64,000 nucleotides of DNA from Branchiostoma floridae (GCF_000003815.2 NC_049979.1:12624766-12688765); one strand, 5' to 3'. Shown: positions 25,818-38,819, numbered from the stretch's first letter. The notes: generated from the letters alone by a model not told the origin. Numbers and translations: made by a program.

Positions 25818-28800
25818 TTATATATGCGGTCTCTCTGGCTCGGGTTCCTTGATGGAGTTCTGCAGAGCTGCAGGTGTCAACCATTCCTTGGGCAAGCATC
25901 TTTGGAGGAACGGTATGCAGGAGCTGACATAGGCTAGGCGGTTGATCCAAGAAGGGATCTCCTTTCCTACTAAGATCTGCAGAAAATGAATAAAACATTG
26001 TTTCTGATTGTGACACTTTAGTTACATGTACATGCAATGATGCTGATTATCATATAACAAGTACTACTGACAAATATTTCTTCTGAGCTTGAGTTATAGT
26101 TACTGTAGTAAATCTTTATACATACAGTTTTGTATATAAAGGTGACCTTCATAACTGTTTTACAACTAACTATGCTGAACACTATGTGAATAAACTCTGT
26201 GAAATTATGCAGTGTTACTTCAAAGATAATCCAGGCAGAGGTAGGGCTTTTATTTGCGCTCCTATAGAGAGATCAGTGATGCCAATCTACGTGCCTTGGG
26301 TAAAATGGGAACATTTCCCAGTTTTCTTTGTAGTGGTATTAGGAGAAAAGTCTTAATTTGTAGCTTTTAAACTCGTCTTTCTGAATAATGCATACATTGT
26401 GGGATTTCCGGTGCTCTACATCACACGAATGCCTCTTCAGAAGTTAAATTAGACCTAAATCAACATGGAGTCCTGGACTTAATGTGCTCTGGTCCATGTA
26501 CTGTGTTTATTGGTATATGTGGATCTTTGTTTGCTATATCGATCTACTCTACCAACAATTGACTGCAAAATATTCTGGTGTGCACGGTACTTCCTAAGAT
26601 CTGAGTGGAACAGGTAAAACTTGGTGCAGATGATTTTCAACGCTACACCAGTGTAGCCATACAGGAAAAGGTATTTCATATTTTGCAAGGAACAGCCTGT
26701 TGTTCCAGTGGGAGCAGACTGACCTGTACTATGGCCGCTGAGAAGTGATTACAGTTCCTGTTCATCAGGTGGTACTTGTCTCCCCGGAACTCCTTCCCAA
26801 GCTCCTCCAGGATCTTGTGAATGTCTTCCTCTGTGAAGTCAGTTGTTCCTAGGTGGATGGACTCCCTGTATAACAGAGGATATTGATGTCATTTGCAAAT
26901 TGTTAAGTTAAAACAGAGCAAATGATGCTCTAAACCTAAAGATGAGATAACAAACTGTGTAAGATGCAAAACAATCTAAAGATGGGTACATGTATAGGGG
27001 AGATGTCTTAGTTGTTCCATGCATGTTCATGTATTTTAAATCCAATTTCAGTACATTTGGGTATTTTCCTAAAAGCACTCACCTGAATCGAAAGGTCTCT
27101 CCTAGTTCTTCAGCATTAGCTGGGGTGATTTCAAAGATTCCAGTGAATGGAAATGGATGTCCACCATAGGCAAATTCTGAACAGAGATGGGTAAAAATTC
27201 CAATAAGCAGACTTGCACATGTAAACAAATTAGTACACTTAAAGTCCATCAATATGTGGTAAACAGTTGTGGAACTGACTTGATATTCATCATGAAGCCG
27301 GCTGTATCTCAACCATGTAGTACTTGTGGACAGTATCAATGGCCCTGCATGCCTATTGTTTCCTTCTTTTCCCAATTTGATTCTAGAGCCAAAGTTGATG
27401 GGGAATTCTTTAGTTGGCATCAGTTTTTGGGTAACTATCAGCACTCAGCTGTCTTTGTGGTGCATTTTGCAAATTTAAGATATTCATGGGATAAACCCTT
27501 TTGCAAACATAACCATGCCTGCCTGGAGATAACTGCAAAGTGCACCTGCAAATATATCGTAACCATAAGATTGCTAATTAAATTTACCGGTCACTTTCTG
27601 ACAACAGGCAATATCCCTGAGACTGTATCACCACATTAGACTTGCAGTATCTCCTCTCATTAAATGAACTGTCTGTTTGATAGAAAGATCCATTTAGGGT
27701 CTGGCTATCAACTGTCCATAATCAGAATAGTCATCCATTAGGCAGAATGCAGTAGGAGTCATCTCAGGTCACCTTGATGACCTCCCTAGTCATCAGTAGT
27801 CAAATGTCCTGCTGAGCATTTTGAATGACACACACAGGGTGGGTGGTAAGATATCATTCAGGCACACATGCATGTAAATGTGCAGTCTAATCACTGACTA
27901 GCATTACACCCTATTTAACCAAGGAGAACCTCCCTGGTTTACATTACCCTTCTCAGTATACCTGTCTACATCCATCAGCACTCTTAGTAGGTATCTCGGC
28001 TCTGAAGCCTCACAGAAATTGCCTCAAAATGGATCATTCTGTGCAAGATTAGGTTGTCCTTGATCTGTGGTGTATCATGAATCATGGCATAATCATCATG
28101 ATCACACAATGGCATACAGCCCATCACATTTGGCAACCCATCTAATCATGTGTGTCACACGGCAACCATTCATACATAATTTACAACATTTTCCAAACAA
28201 GGAACAAAGATGGTTGCTCACACCTCTGCCGTTGACTTCAACACCTGTGTGAAAGACTCCCAGTCCAATGGGTGATGTGTAGTCATTGATCCAGTACTGG
28301 AACAGAAGCAGTGTTAACTGTTATATCTTGGTCAGATCAAGGAGATTCCTTTGTTGATGTAAAGCTCACACAGACAGTAATAACAAATCTATCATATGCC
28401 TATGTCAGAGTCCATCAGAACATAATGAATACTGTGTTTTTATTCCTACTACATTTCTGGCTGCATATGTGGCCATAAACGGGATATTATTATTCAAATG
28501 TAATATTACATCACCATTTAATCTGCTTCATTTACAAGTCATCAATCAAATAGCTGACAGCAGCAGGGGGCAAGTACAACACACTAGGAGGTGGATAATT
28601 TGACTAATTAGGCGAGGGAAGTTGACTAGCAGAGTGACTGGTGACATGCACCTGTAGGAAGTACAATGTAGCTTCTTGACGATAGTAGCCCGACTCATGA
28701 TCTCTAGAGCTGTATGGTCATCTATAACGTTACCCCGCAGTATCACACACCCGGCAGCTTGTCGATACAAAACAAACATACACGATAACAAAGAAACGCA

Positions 28801-29149
28801 CAGCCTTTGACGAATGACCTGCATTTATCGGGTACATTCAGTCGTCTTGTTCACATCCGTTTACGGCCATTACCCAAATAAAGCTCACTACTCAATCAGT
28901 GAAAGTTTCGTTGACATGTTGCCATAAATGATGCTTTGATCTCTCCGCGATGTGGACGCATCATTAGTTAGTACGTTCGCACACTATTCAATCCTAGATC
29001 GAAGACTCTGTTCACATCGCTGACCACCTACAGGGGAAATTTCATGGGGAGAAGAGGCGTAAAACACAAACCTTCCCTTCGTGTCTGTCGGCTACACTTA
29101 CCATATCGTATACATTTAGAATAACAGGAACTCCTGCCATATTCTCCAT
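25818..29149 (-). CDS. DESI2: Deubiquitinating/deSUMOylating isopeptidase DESI2 (PPPDE family), complete
   Basis: Minus-strand exons 29149-29102, 28296-28224, 27176-27083, 26865-26724 and 25976-25818 join in phase to 171 residues. The PPPDE fold is a papain-like thiol peptidase with a His-Cys pair: His32 in [10 protein letters not shown] and Cys110 in [11 protein letters not shown], both present. Other matches are [10 protein letters not shown], the conserved [23 protein letters not shown], and near the C-terminus [20 protein letters not shown] and [12 protein letters not shown]. Human DESI2 (194 residues) is cytosolic and removes ubiquitin (and, by family, SUMO) from substrates. The lancelet-type protein is shorter because the alanine/serine-rich tail is absent. 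Two in-frame ATGs exist (29149 and 29140); I used the first. DESI1 is a less likely identity, because the YGGHP(F/Y)PF block and tail fit DESI2. Confidence 0.95.
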
Positions 29150-29600
29150 TCCACGTCTTTTTCCAGTCCACTTCTTGATTTCACCAAATCCCTGGGGTCA
29201 CTATAGAGTTCAGTCGTATGTTCCAGTTCAATATTACACCCCCAACAGTTGCCACACGCGTCAAAACCGCACAGAAGTCCTTCTGACAGCAAAAGTTCTC
29301 TTCATGTTTCCACCTCCACCGGCACCTGAGACGCCACTTCCGGGTTTCTGCCAACCTCTCCTGCCTACGCTTTGGGTTCGAATTCCTTGAGAGATATTTC
29401 CGATTGGGCCGCCGTATATGAAATTTCTCCTGGAATACAAATAAACACCAAATACAACCCCTTTGAGCACAGAGATCCTTCCTTTGGCGATTTCTTTTTT
29501 CTAGGAGTACGTTTAAGTTGTGTTCTGAATGACGTCACCGCGTGCGCAAATATGTTGTGCGCAGATTGGGTGTAAAAGGTCAACGCGTCAAATCAGCGCA
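29150..29600 (-). promoter_or_regulatory. DESI2: Probable DESI2 promoter with ETS-like and CRE sites
   Basis: Sequence upstream of the DESI2 ATG is richer in CpG than its surroundings. It holds CACTTCCGGG (29335-29344, an ETS-type site on the minus strand), a full palindromic CRE TGACGTCA (29530-29537), GTGCGCA words next to it, and ATTGG (inverted CCAAT) near 29565. The start site itself cannot be placed. Confidence 0.45.
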
Positions 29601-29920
29601 GCTGCGTTTTGAAGTACTGCCGCTTGGAGCGCTGTGAGTCTGCCAGTGATTTATCCATGTGTATTGCATGTGTGGGAATCCTTTAATAATAATAATCATC
29701 TGGTGTATTTTGCCAGCCAGTAGTTCAATTGGAAGAATTCCATGAGAGCATATAATCATGAAAATATGCAAATAACTTCCACATTTATATAATTGATGCA
29801 TTTCGAAGTAACACCTTTAAATAACTTTTTACATATCTCACAAATGTGAAATTTCCATCAATTAACGTTACCACTAATGTTATTAAAATGGTAGATAGAA
29901 TAATGGCACTTTCATATAGA

Positions 29921-30265
29921 AGGCCACGCCAATTCTATTTGCCGTTTCTCAGATTTCCCGACCCTTTTTTTTCTGATTCGAAAAAAAAAAACTTTTCGAA
30001 TTGGTGGTCACACCTCGTGTTGACAAATTTTCACTGCCTCTCCTTTCTCAAATTAACTATGGGCCTCTAGTGCCTATTTTTGACGGTATGTTTATAATTC
30101 TTCTTCAAACTTTGGACTTTGCTACCTGGGACCACCTAAACTAACTGTAACTTGAGTAAGCCCCTTGATCTCTCCTACCCCCAATTCTTTTTTTTTTTTT
30201 CGACTGACCGACCCAATTTCTTAATGAAAAAATCAGAGAAACAACAAATAAAATTGGTGTGGCCT
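29921..30265. mobile_element. Foldback MITE with AGGCCAC(A/G)CCAATT ends
   Basis: The left end (29921 on: AGGCCACGCCAATTCTATTT, then TTTCTCAGATTT) is matched by the complement of the right end (30265 down: AGGCCACACCAATTTTATTT, then TTTCTCTGATTTT). This gives a 345-bp palindromic element with A/T homopolymers inside each arm. A relative forms the outer element at 41631-42706. No target-site duplication is evident. Confidence 0.7.
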
Positions 30266-31866
30266 AATCATGTGAATTATGCCCTTAAATGCTACATGTT
30301 ATGTTTACTTAAATTCTAATCAATTTGGAGAACCAAGGTCACACACTAGGTGACCCATAATAAACCATGCCCTTCATCTTTCCAAGACTTACCCACATAG
30401 CATTCTTCACAATCCAGTCTGAGGTTAAAGAATGCTGACTACACATATCTGGAAACACACAGACACACTGTAAACAATATTTCCATTTTTCACTGAGGTA
30501 TAATTCCTTAATCACAAACAACTGAATCATGATCACTTGACAACACAACTACTGTCTTGTAATAGCTAAGGTAGGTTGTTTGTATTAATACTAGTCGGAC
30601 ATCCCTTGCTGTATATATATCCTTAAAATCAAACCGATAAATATATAGAGACTCTTTGACATGAATAAAGAGTGCACTCTGGCTGATGAGATTCTTTTGG
30701 TACTTGATTTATTACCTTTTTTTTGGGAACTAAATTGACACAAAATTGTGAGGTATTGATATATTATTGTTGATATGGTTTCATCAATTAGCCTCCACCA
30801 GGCTCCAAATGTTGCTGGAAAATTGTAGAAATTTGCCATATAGACAACAGGCCAGAGGTGTTATCTGGCCTAGAAGCATGGTTAGCAAAATAGTTTTTCT
30901 TTTATCAGAAACAGTACTGTATAATAGATATTCATTGATAACAATACTGTATAATAAATGATGAGTTATAAAACATGACGATAACTTTTGTCATGAAGTA
31001 TAAGCAGCAGCTGTGTTTGTACACACAACACAAGCAAAGCTGTGAACACAAGAACATCGGGATAGTTCTAGGACTTAAAACATGACCCATGGTAGTTCAT
31101 ATATCAACTGAAATCAACTTTATCAACAGACAAACAGCAGTTCCATTTTGAGCTATCTCAGTGTTTGTAACTTGAAACAAGCTAATAAAGCACAAAGTAC
31201 AAACAGAAAAAGTGAAACAGTTGAAAACACAGCACTAAGTATGTAATGATTCTCTACCTGTTGTATAATACATTTTATTTTACAGTAATTTCATTCATGG
31301 GAATTGTTTGCAGTACAACAGTTTAAAGAAGAAAAAATTCAAATTCACACAGGCTTTCAGATATTTCACACAATATAACTTACTTGTACAAGATCAACAA
31401 GAGTTTGGAGACCACATGCCTCCATGAAATATTTAGAATTTGTAAATGTTTCATCTTGTGCCATAAATCATGTAAATAAGGCTGTACTAGAATTACATAC
31501 AGTATATTGAATGTATTGAAGTCCTATATTTCAGCTTGCAAAGGTCCATGTTTATATTTCTTCATAAAGCCTGCAAATTACTATCACAGTTACATAATCT
31601 ATGTATTTTATGTAACCCTTGAAATATTTCTCATATCTCAAGCTTGATATTCCCATAGTTTACCACTAAGGGATTATAGCATTTTTGCATCATGAAAACT
31701 ATGTCCTCATTTGCTTTATTAGTACATGTATCTGTAAATGTTCCACCTGCCATAAATTACACAATATACATGTATCAAAGTCCTAATATTGAAAACAATG
31801 GAAGCAAAAAAATTCCTCATTTACTATGTAAATTAAATTCTGATTAGCATAATTTGCATCTTAATT
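30266..31866. other. Intergenic between DESI2 and the ZNF410-type gene, no gene seen
   Basis: Strongly AT-rich. Near 30788-30870 there is a block beginning TAGCCTCCACCAGG, with TTGCTGGAAAATTGTAGAAAT inside it, that resembles one arm of the foldback element at 43380-43571 but lacks a second arm. Nothing else is supported. Confidence 0.5.
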
Positions 31867-31872
31867 TTTATT
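31867..31872 (-). terminator. Poly(A) signal AATAAA for the ZNF410-type gene
   Basis: TTTATT on the + strand reads AATAAA on the minus strand, 224 nt past the stop codon at 32096. It is the nearest canonical signal. Confidence 0.45.
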
Positions 31873-32095
31873 TGTTATTCTGCTATCCTTATAACTTGAC
31901 AAATCTGCAAGATGCTTGGGAGCCCGAACCAACACTTCTTTGCTACTTCAAAAGCAATGTGTTGACCTCGTCTGTCAGATTCACAACATCTTCCAAATAT
32001 CTTTGCAAACCATCTAGAGATTCTGCCAGACAGACACAAATGCATATACAAAGTAACAACTTTGCCTGTATCTTTAATACAGATAAAAATAGTCT

Positions 32096-35000
32096 TCAAG
32101 AATCTGGACCTTCAGCATCAGTCTTGTTTACCAACTGTGTTGGACCCAGTCTGCCCTGCCTATCCCCTTTGTCTAACATCTGTTCCACAGTGGGAGTGCT
32201 CTTGTCAGAGTGGGAGTCCTCAGTCACCTCCATGTTCTGTGTCATGGCTGACAGCTCAGATTGGAGAAGTCCTGTGCCATATGCCAGGGTTTCAGATGAA
32301 CCTGGATGGTTGTCATGGTAACTAGATGCACCTGTTGCCATGGAAGCTATTGCTGCTGGCTGAGCAACCACCACTACGTTTGCTGTGGAAGGCTGTGACA
32401 ATCCTATTGAGAGGAAAACAATGATTTCCAAAGCATTAAGTACCTGCCACAACTTACAAGCATTTATTTCATTGTAGTAATACATACTTGTAATCCATTA
32501 AGCAGCATTTATGCTTGTTAACCAACCAGTGTAGCTATAAATGTGCATTGTGTTTTGTATCAAGGTTAAGTTATCTCAATAGTCAATACTATTCAGAGTT
32601 AAAGCTGCTACCTTGTGCATCTGCTGCCATGAGATTGTGAGAGAGACAGATCTGATCAGCCTCCTGACTCTTGTCTGGCAGCTGAGTAGTGACTGTCACG
32701 ATGTTGTCACTGCTGGGGTGGCTGAACACTGCATTGTCCTCAGCAGACTCAGAACCATCTAACCCTGAGGGACATTAGTGATATATTTTTTTTCCAAAAG
32801 CTACTGGTATTGTGTGAAGACAGCTTGAAATGATTTCTGTTGGCCATCACATATCAGAGCATATCCCTATCCCCTTATAAGCTGTAATGAGTGTGCTTGA
32901 GTTAAAAAATGCAACCTGCAGTTGAGTCATCTTGTTAATGCCAGAATAAGATATGACATCATCAGGGAAAGGGTGGCTTCTTCTTCCTTTCTCACCGCCC
33001 ACCCTGTCCTGACTCTTTCGTTCTGCCAGGGGCTTCAGAGCATATAATCGTCTCCCCCTAAACATCAGTTTGACATCCCAGTGCGAGCTATAAATGTGGT
33101 GCAGAAAGAGCCAGTTCCCCTACCCTGTATTCCCAAGATGTCCTCAGTCTGCCTGAGGCCCATGCTAAGTCCCATGTCCCCAGATACTGTCCGTTGACCT
33201 AAGAGCTCACCGGATTCCATCTCTCCTGCCTGAATGGCAAAAAGCTGGAAAGAGAATGGAATTCCTGCATATTTTGCTCTGGTCACAAAACAAAAATTAC
33301 AGATGGTCTAGATGCTAACACTTCTTTGTTAACAATTTAGACAAACAACACAAGTCAAACAAGTATGTAGTGGTCAACAAACATTGCCATATCGGGAATA
33401 ACTAGAGAGGAAAGGGAAGGTCAAAGGAAAAAGTGGCAAAAACTGACAAAAATTGGCCCCAATGGCCAGGAGAATATTGTGATGGCAGAGGAGTATTACA
33501 GCAGCACTAGCAGCATTATTATCATGTTTGTAACCCACTGTAACCACAGGCACACTTGGTGTTTCCTTCTATGAGTATTACAGCAGCAATAGCACTAGTA
33601 GCAGCATTATTATCATGTTTGTAACCCACTGTAACCACAGGCACACCTGGTGTTTCCTTCTATGAGTATTACGGCTGCCACTCTGGGTGAACTGCTTTCC
33701 ACACACGTCGCAGGCATATTGGCGCTCTCCTGAGAAGGATCAAATAAAAAATTTCACTGAATATCACTGTCATTAGTCAAATGACTTGTAGTCAGAGTTT
33801 GTAATAGAATCTGAGCACACCACTGGACTGATACTAAGGTCTGTGGCTAAGACTATAGAGCTGGGAAAGTTGCACAGTTGAAAAAAGTAGGAAGGTCCAT
33901 CATGCACTGATTATGACCAACTCAACAAAATAGATAGAATGTCTGTTTCCTTCAATCCTAATTGCCTGACATCATACCTGTGTGTGTGTTCTGGTGCTTC
34001 TTGAGGCTGGAGTACTCTGTGAACCGTTTGTTACAGCCCTCATGCTGACATGCAAAGGGTCGCTCACCTACATGTACAAAGCAAGTGAACTTTTGTAACT
34101 TATGGCACTGGACATATGGAAATGAAGCAGAAGATATGAACAATTTTAATAGGCTATTGAACTACATGTATCCGGAAAAGTCCCCAGTCCTTACAATTGT
34201 CTAAGATGAATCAATAGACCTTTCAAATGATGGCAGCACAATGAGGTTACAAAGATGTAAGACTACAGGTCCTGGCAGGGTCATTACCTGTATGGGTGCG
34301 CATGTGATTGCGCAGATTCTGTGCTGTTGTAAATGCCTTGCCACACCCCTCCTCTGTACATCTGAAGGGTCTCTCCCCCGTGTGTGTCCTCACATGAACC
34401 CTAAGTCTCTGTGGGGTGTAGAAGGTGCTGTCACAGCCCTCTGCTGGGCACCTGTACTGGCGCTCACCACTACAGGAATCAAAAACAATCACGTTTTTTG
34501 CAAATGTCATTTTGAAACAACTGTGGAAAGTGAAAATTGCTATTGAAATATAATCTAAATGGGGAGTTACTAGTAGTTTGGTACTTTGATTACAAAGAGA
34601 GGTCAAAGTTGGCAAAAAAAGACCATCTACCTAATACATTTTAAAGACATGATGTTACCTATTTGTTAGAAATTAGAGAACAAGAATACATGTCGTACGT
34701 GTGAGTCTTCATGTGGTACTTGAGATGTGCAGGCCAGGTGAAGGTTCTGTCACATCCCACCACCTGACACTTGAGCAGCCTCTCTCCTGTATGGGACATC
34801 TCATGGTACTTCAGGTGACTGGAGGAGGTGAACTTCTTCCCACAGAACTCATGGCTACAGGCATGCACAGGTTTAGCTGCTGGTAAGATGAGAGGAAACA
34901 TATAGTTATAGAGCCACATCTCAAGTATATGCACAGTAATAAACTAACTGGAAACAAAAACCACACAATGTATAACAATCTTGTATGTATTTGTTGTCTG

Positions 35001-35851
35001 TAGCAAAACATCTAACAACAATCAAGGACTTCAATAATTTATATCATAGTAATCTTTTTTCCCCTTTTTCCCTTATTCTATTGATGCATGTGCATGCCTC
35101 CAACTTTCTCTAGTCCAACTATTATTGCAGTGGAAAAACTTCTGGCTGGTATATATATATATTAAATGTCCTTGGACAGAGCAAGGCCACTATATAGAAA
35201 TTATGTCTTTGGACACTAGGAACTACCAATACCTGCTGGTTTGGGTACAGCGGCCATGTACTGTGTGTTGGACATCTGGCCAGCCTGAGCCATGGCTTGA
35301 ATCCTGAGTAAAGCTGCCATATTTGCATGCTGACTGTCTGTTAGATTGTCGGGTGACTTTTGTAGTCCAGAGTTCAGAACCACCAGAGGGTTTGGTAGGT
35401 TCACCACGACCAGCCCAGTGCTCATGTCCACAACTTGTACAGGAGGCGACTGTTCCCTCATCCCAACTGTTGCAAACATGGTGTCTTCTGATTTGGTTGG
35501 CTGTGCCACTATATCATCAACTACACCATCATTAGCTAACACAGCCTCCCTACACAGGACTACTTTCTCTTCCTCCTGAGCAGAAAGGGTGGTGGCAATG
35601 GATGCAGCTCCAAGCTCTGTTACTGAGCTGCTTGCAGCTGGTAGTGAACTCTGGCTGAACTGTGGATCCAAACAGTCAAATCCTGTTTGTTCTTGGTTCA
35701 CTGATGCTCCATCAGCAAGGCTGCTAAGCGTCCTGATTGTAAACTGATGCATTTTCTGTCCTTCTGTAGATAGAACAATTTGAACACCCTTTTCACCATC
35801 TCCTTCATCAATAGTTACATTGTCCTTTTCCACAGCTTGTTGTGCCTCCAT
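32096..35851 (-). CDS. ZNF410: ZNF410-type C2H2 zinc finger transcription factor, complete
   Basis: Minus-strand coding exons 35851-35233, 34879-34699, 34469-34288, 34067-33978, 33729-33647, 33244-33124, 32764-32612 and 32403-32096 join in phase to 578 residues. Six fingers lie in four consecutive exons. Finger 1 is [19 protein letters not shown]; finger 2 contains [18 protein letters not shown]; finger 3 [16 protein letters not shown]; finger 4 [16 protein letters not shown]; finger 5 [17 protein letters not shown]; finger 6 [21 protein letters not shown]. Fingers 2-6 match human ZNF410's five fingers one for one (WPAHxKYH, YxxQRLxVHxRTH, FTTAxNLxNH, EYSSLxKH, QSGSRNxHxRKH). The N-terminal part is acidic and poorly conserved, with LLRIQAMAQ near the fingers. 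In vertebrates ZNF410 binds clustered sites and activates CHD4. ZNF143/ZNF76 was considered and fits less well. Confidence 0.88.
33491..33663. repeat. Tandem duplication that includes the 3' end and donor of the last zinc-finger exon
   Basis: Units start with GAGTATTAC at 33491, 33573 and 33664. The first two (82 and 91 bp) are near-identical intronic copies. The third start lies inside exon 33729-33647, so each copy carries the exon's last about 27 bp plus its splice donor. The copied donor in the distal unit reads CACCAA|GTGTGCC (minus strand), still a GT site. Confidence 0.85.
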
Positions 35852-36418
35852 TGTTGCAGGTAAGTAGGTACTAAATAGAGGCAAAATAAATGAACAGCTG
35901 TTACAATGCAATGACTGCTCAGGGCTCAAAATACCACCTGCATGCAGGTTAAATTTGAGCTGTGCAGGTATTTCTGGTATCTACCTGCACCTAGTCCATG
36001 TACTGGGTTTTATAGTTTATTATACGTAAATGTCATATGATCATGACGTTGGTGTATGTGGATCGTTATTAGCTGCATTGACTGTTACCACCTATTAACG
36101 TTAAGTATATAAGAAAAAAAAAGCAATAGTTCAACAATTTTAGTATGATCGGATGGAAATAGCCTCACATTGTTATTTGTTACTGTTAACTGAGAATTTG
36201 TGATATCACAGACACTATTATATGAATTGTCATTGGACAAAAAGTCCTTTATCAAAGCTCAGGCCACCTTTCTCAAATCTTTCAGGGATACAAAATAGTG
36301 TTGGTACACTATACTTGGGACCACATTTGGATGTTGCAAGATGACAGTCTTAGCTGAAATAACAGGAAGATCAAGAGGACTGCCCGTAGGTGGTCCTATG
36401 ACAACAACCATTTGAGGT

Positions 36419-36610
36419 GGTACCGCATGGTACTCCAAGCAGATCCTACGGTAGCATAGGATAGTATCAAAAGCTGGCAGAGGAGTGAAGCCAGCCTAGG
36501 AGTGTGTTTGGCTACATGGCAAATGGACACCTCTTGGCTGACTACACTCCTTGGCCAGTTTGGTACTATTTTATGCCATTGTAGGATCTGCTTGGAGATT
36601 ACCGCATGGT
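36419..36610. mobile_element. Foldback element with CTCCAAGCAGATCCTAC arms
   Basis: The left arm, about 36421-36496, and the complement of the right arm, about 36536-36610, share CTCCAAGCAGATCCTAC followed by a similar GGCATA(G/A)(G/A)ATAGTA-type stretch, and both end at (A/G)GCC(A/T)GC. The arms are imperfect, about 75 bp each, with a loop of about 40 bp. It lies in the 5' intron of the ZNF410-type gene. Confidence 0.7.
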
Positions 36611-36990
36611 CCTCACATGTTATATACTTTTAAAGGCAGGGTCTATACAAAATGTATCAGCTAATCATACTGTGTTCTTGAACTTCTAACAACCTCCTTG
36701 GACAATAAACACTGCTTGGAATGTAACTAACTAATAAAAGGTCATCTGATGGGTTGGTCAGGTAGGTACTGAAGTAGGTACCCACATATCTAACGGGAGG
36801 GGGCCATACTTCGACACCCGTTCTAAGTGGATGCGCATGGCTTTTGTCAATGTACATTTTACAGTGAACTCATCAAAAACAAGTTAAGATCTTGTATGCA
36901 TCCATATAACTGTTATTAAAGCTGTACAGATATATATTTCATTTAACAGTAGCGTTCCGCACTGTACTTTGACAGCGCACGAAACTTACG

Positions 36991-37260
36991 GCAGGTTTTC
37001 GGCTTGCGTCCTAGCAGAACGTTCCAACACAAAAAAGGGGTCCAAAAACCGACATAGTAACAACCAGACCATCGCCGTGCATTTTTAAGCAACTTATGCA
37101 AATAGAATAGCACTGAAAGTCTTCATTATATTTTTTTTGTACCAAATATGGATCATATTTTGTATTACGCGACTTATTCAAATACGGCGTGTTAAATCGT
37201 TTACCTCTCACGGTGAGACCAACTTGCCGCAAAACGGCAGCGCATTGTTACGTTGAACTG
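36991..37260 (-). promoter_or_regulatory. Probable first non-coding exon and promoter of the ZNF410-type gene
   Basis: The coding start exon has a good acceptor (ATTTAG, then 35870), only 19 nt before the ATG, so a non-coding exon must lie upstream. The best donor on the minus strand is CCTGCC|GTAAGTTT, leaving 36990 as the last exon base, in locally CpG-rich DNA. A second candidate donor is GAG|GTAAACG near 37205. The transcription start is not identified. Confidence 0.4.
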
Positions 37261-37400
37261 TGATGGCATTTTCGCTTTTCGGCTTCCTTGATTGCCTTTT
37301 CATCCTGTCTTTTGGCAGCAGCAATGGCTACAGGATTTTTTAGTCGGTAGGGATCGATTTTTCTTGAATGTTTGTCGCTCGACGGACGGGTTGACTGAGT
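37248..37400 (-). other. Unassigned 50-codon open stretch, protein-like composition
   Basis: The minus strand from 37400 to 37251 is open for 50 codons, ending at TAA 37250-37248. It has no ATG. The composition is lysine/glutamate/alanine-rich and helical-looking, with IDPYRLKNP followed by VAIAAAKRQDEKAIKEAEKR. I do not recognise the family. It could be a coding exon of an unannotated gene, an upstream exon of the ZNF410-type gene (a donor AAC|GTAACA sits at its end), or chance. Confidence 0.25.
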
Positions 37401-38819
37401 TCAACGTGTTGAGCATCGCTCGCCCGCCTTCGTGCGTGATAGTAAAATGGCGGGGCCCCGACTGCGTGAACATTGTGGCATCATTTTAGCTCCGTTTATC
37501 CAACCCAGTTAAAGACAGAACAGAACAGAGGTATTATTTTTCGGAAGGCTAATAAACATCATTTCTGTGTGTGGTGGTATTTTTTCACATGTCGTATTTT
37601 GCGAAGAATAATTCAAGAGTTTCCCGGGTCATGGTCTCGATACGTTCGCTCGTCAACTTGCACGGAAGGCGTCAAACTTGTGCAAGTTTTTCAATCGTTA
37701 TCTGTGGGACTTGCTAACTTCGACACATACCCCGTCTTTGTAGTTATTTACAACAAGGTTTAGTCTACAGCTAGTGTACTTCTCATGTGCAGGCATCTAT
37801 GCATTTCTCCGCAACAATGATTTTTAAAACCTGTCGAAATTTGGACCCCTGTCGAAGTATGGCCCCCTCCCGTTACATTACCACACAAGGACGTTTTAGG
37901 TTTCAGTGATCAAAGAGAGAGAGAACTTGAGAGAGACTAGTATTTCAGACCAGGCTCCATGTTCAGAACCTCACCAAATCAAAGTAAATGTTAAGCAATG
38001 TGATCATATAAACTTAAAAGATAAACCTTGATTGACTTGATTCTGTCAAGGTCGATAAGGAACTTTCTGCAAGTCCACCGCCACTGAAAGGACCTGAAAC
38101 TGAGCCAATGTGACCAAGGAGGTTAAAAATTTGTGACCATCCACCATCACATCAAATGGTGCCGATTCCCAGTACCTACCTAAAATCACGTTAAACAGTC
38201 ATGAAACCTGACTGCTCCAGTCGTTGTCTAACCTTGGTCTAATCAACACGTGCGCGTGGAAAGTTTCGCTCCAAAATTCGAGGGACGAGGACAACTATTA
38301 TGGGTTGCCAGAATATTATGGTGTACCGGTCGACTGGTGGGAGGGCGAATCCGCTTCCCAGGGTATGAAATTTGTATCACTCCGCCAATAACATTGTTGT
38401 TTTCGCCGTATGTCCTTGGCATTAGCTATTATATTTTTTTTCACGATCGGAAATGTCGGGACAGACCGTAGTACTTCTGGCCATTGTTTTCGGCTCACAA
38501 ATTATCAAATATGAGCCAAATCATCGAAAGAAACCAAGTGTTACTTTTCCTGCCCAATTACCGATTGTCCAACACTTCAAAACACATTGTTGGAGGCAGA
38601 TTCAAATACGTGTTCAAAGCCAGCCAGGATATAAATTGTCTAACATTACTTCTGTTTCTGGCGTTATCAAGCGGTGGGATGTTGTGAGATGTAAAATTAC
38701 ACACGCCCTATTTCTGCACAGTGTCTACACAAAGGCAAGCGCTCTCGCTGGTTCAAACCGGACAAAACTGGGCATTGCAGCGAGGGAAGCATGGTGGAAG
38801 CGTGATGGAAAAACCCAAA

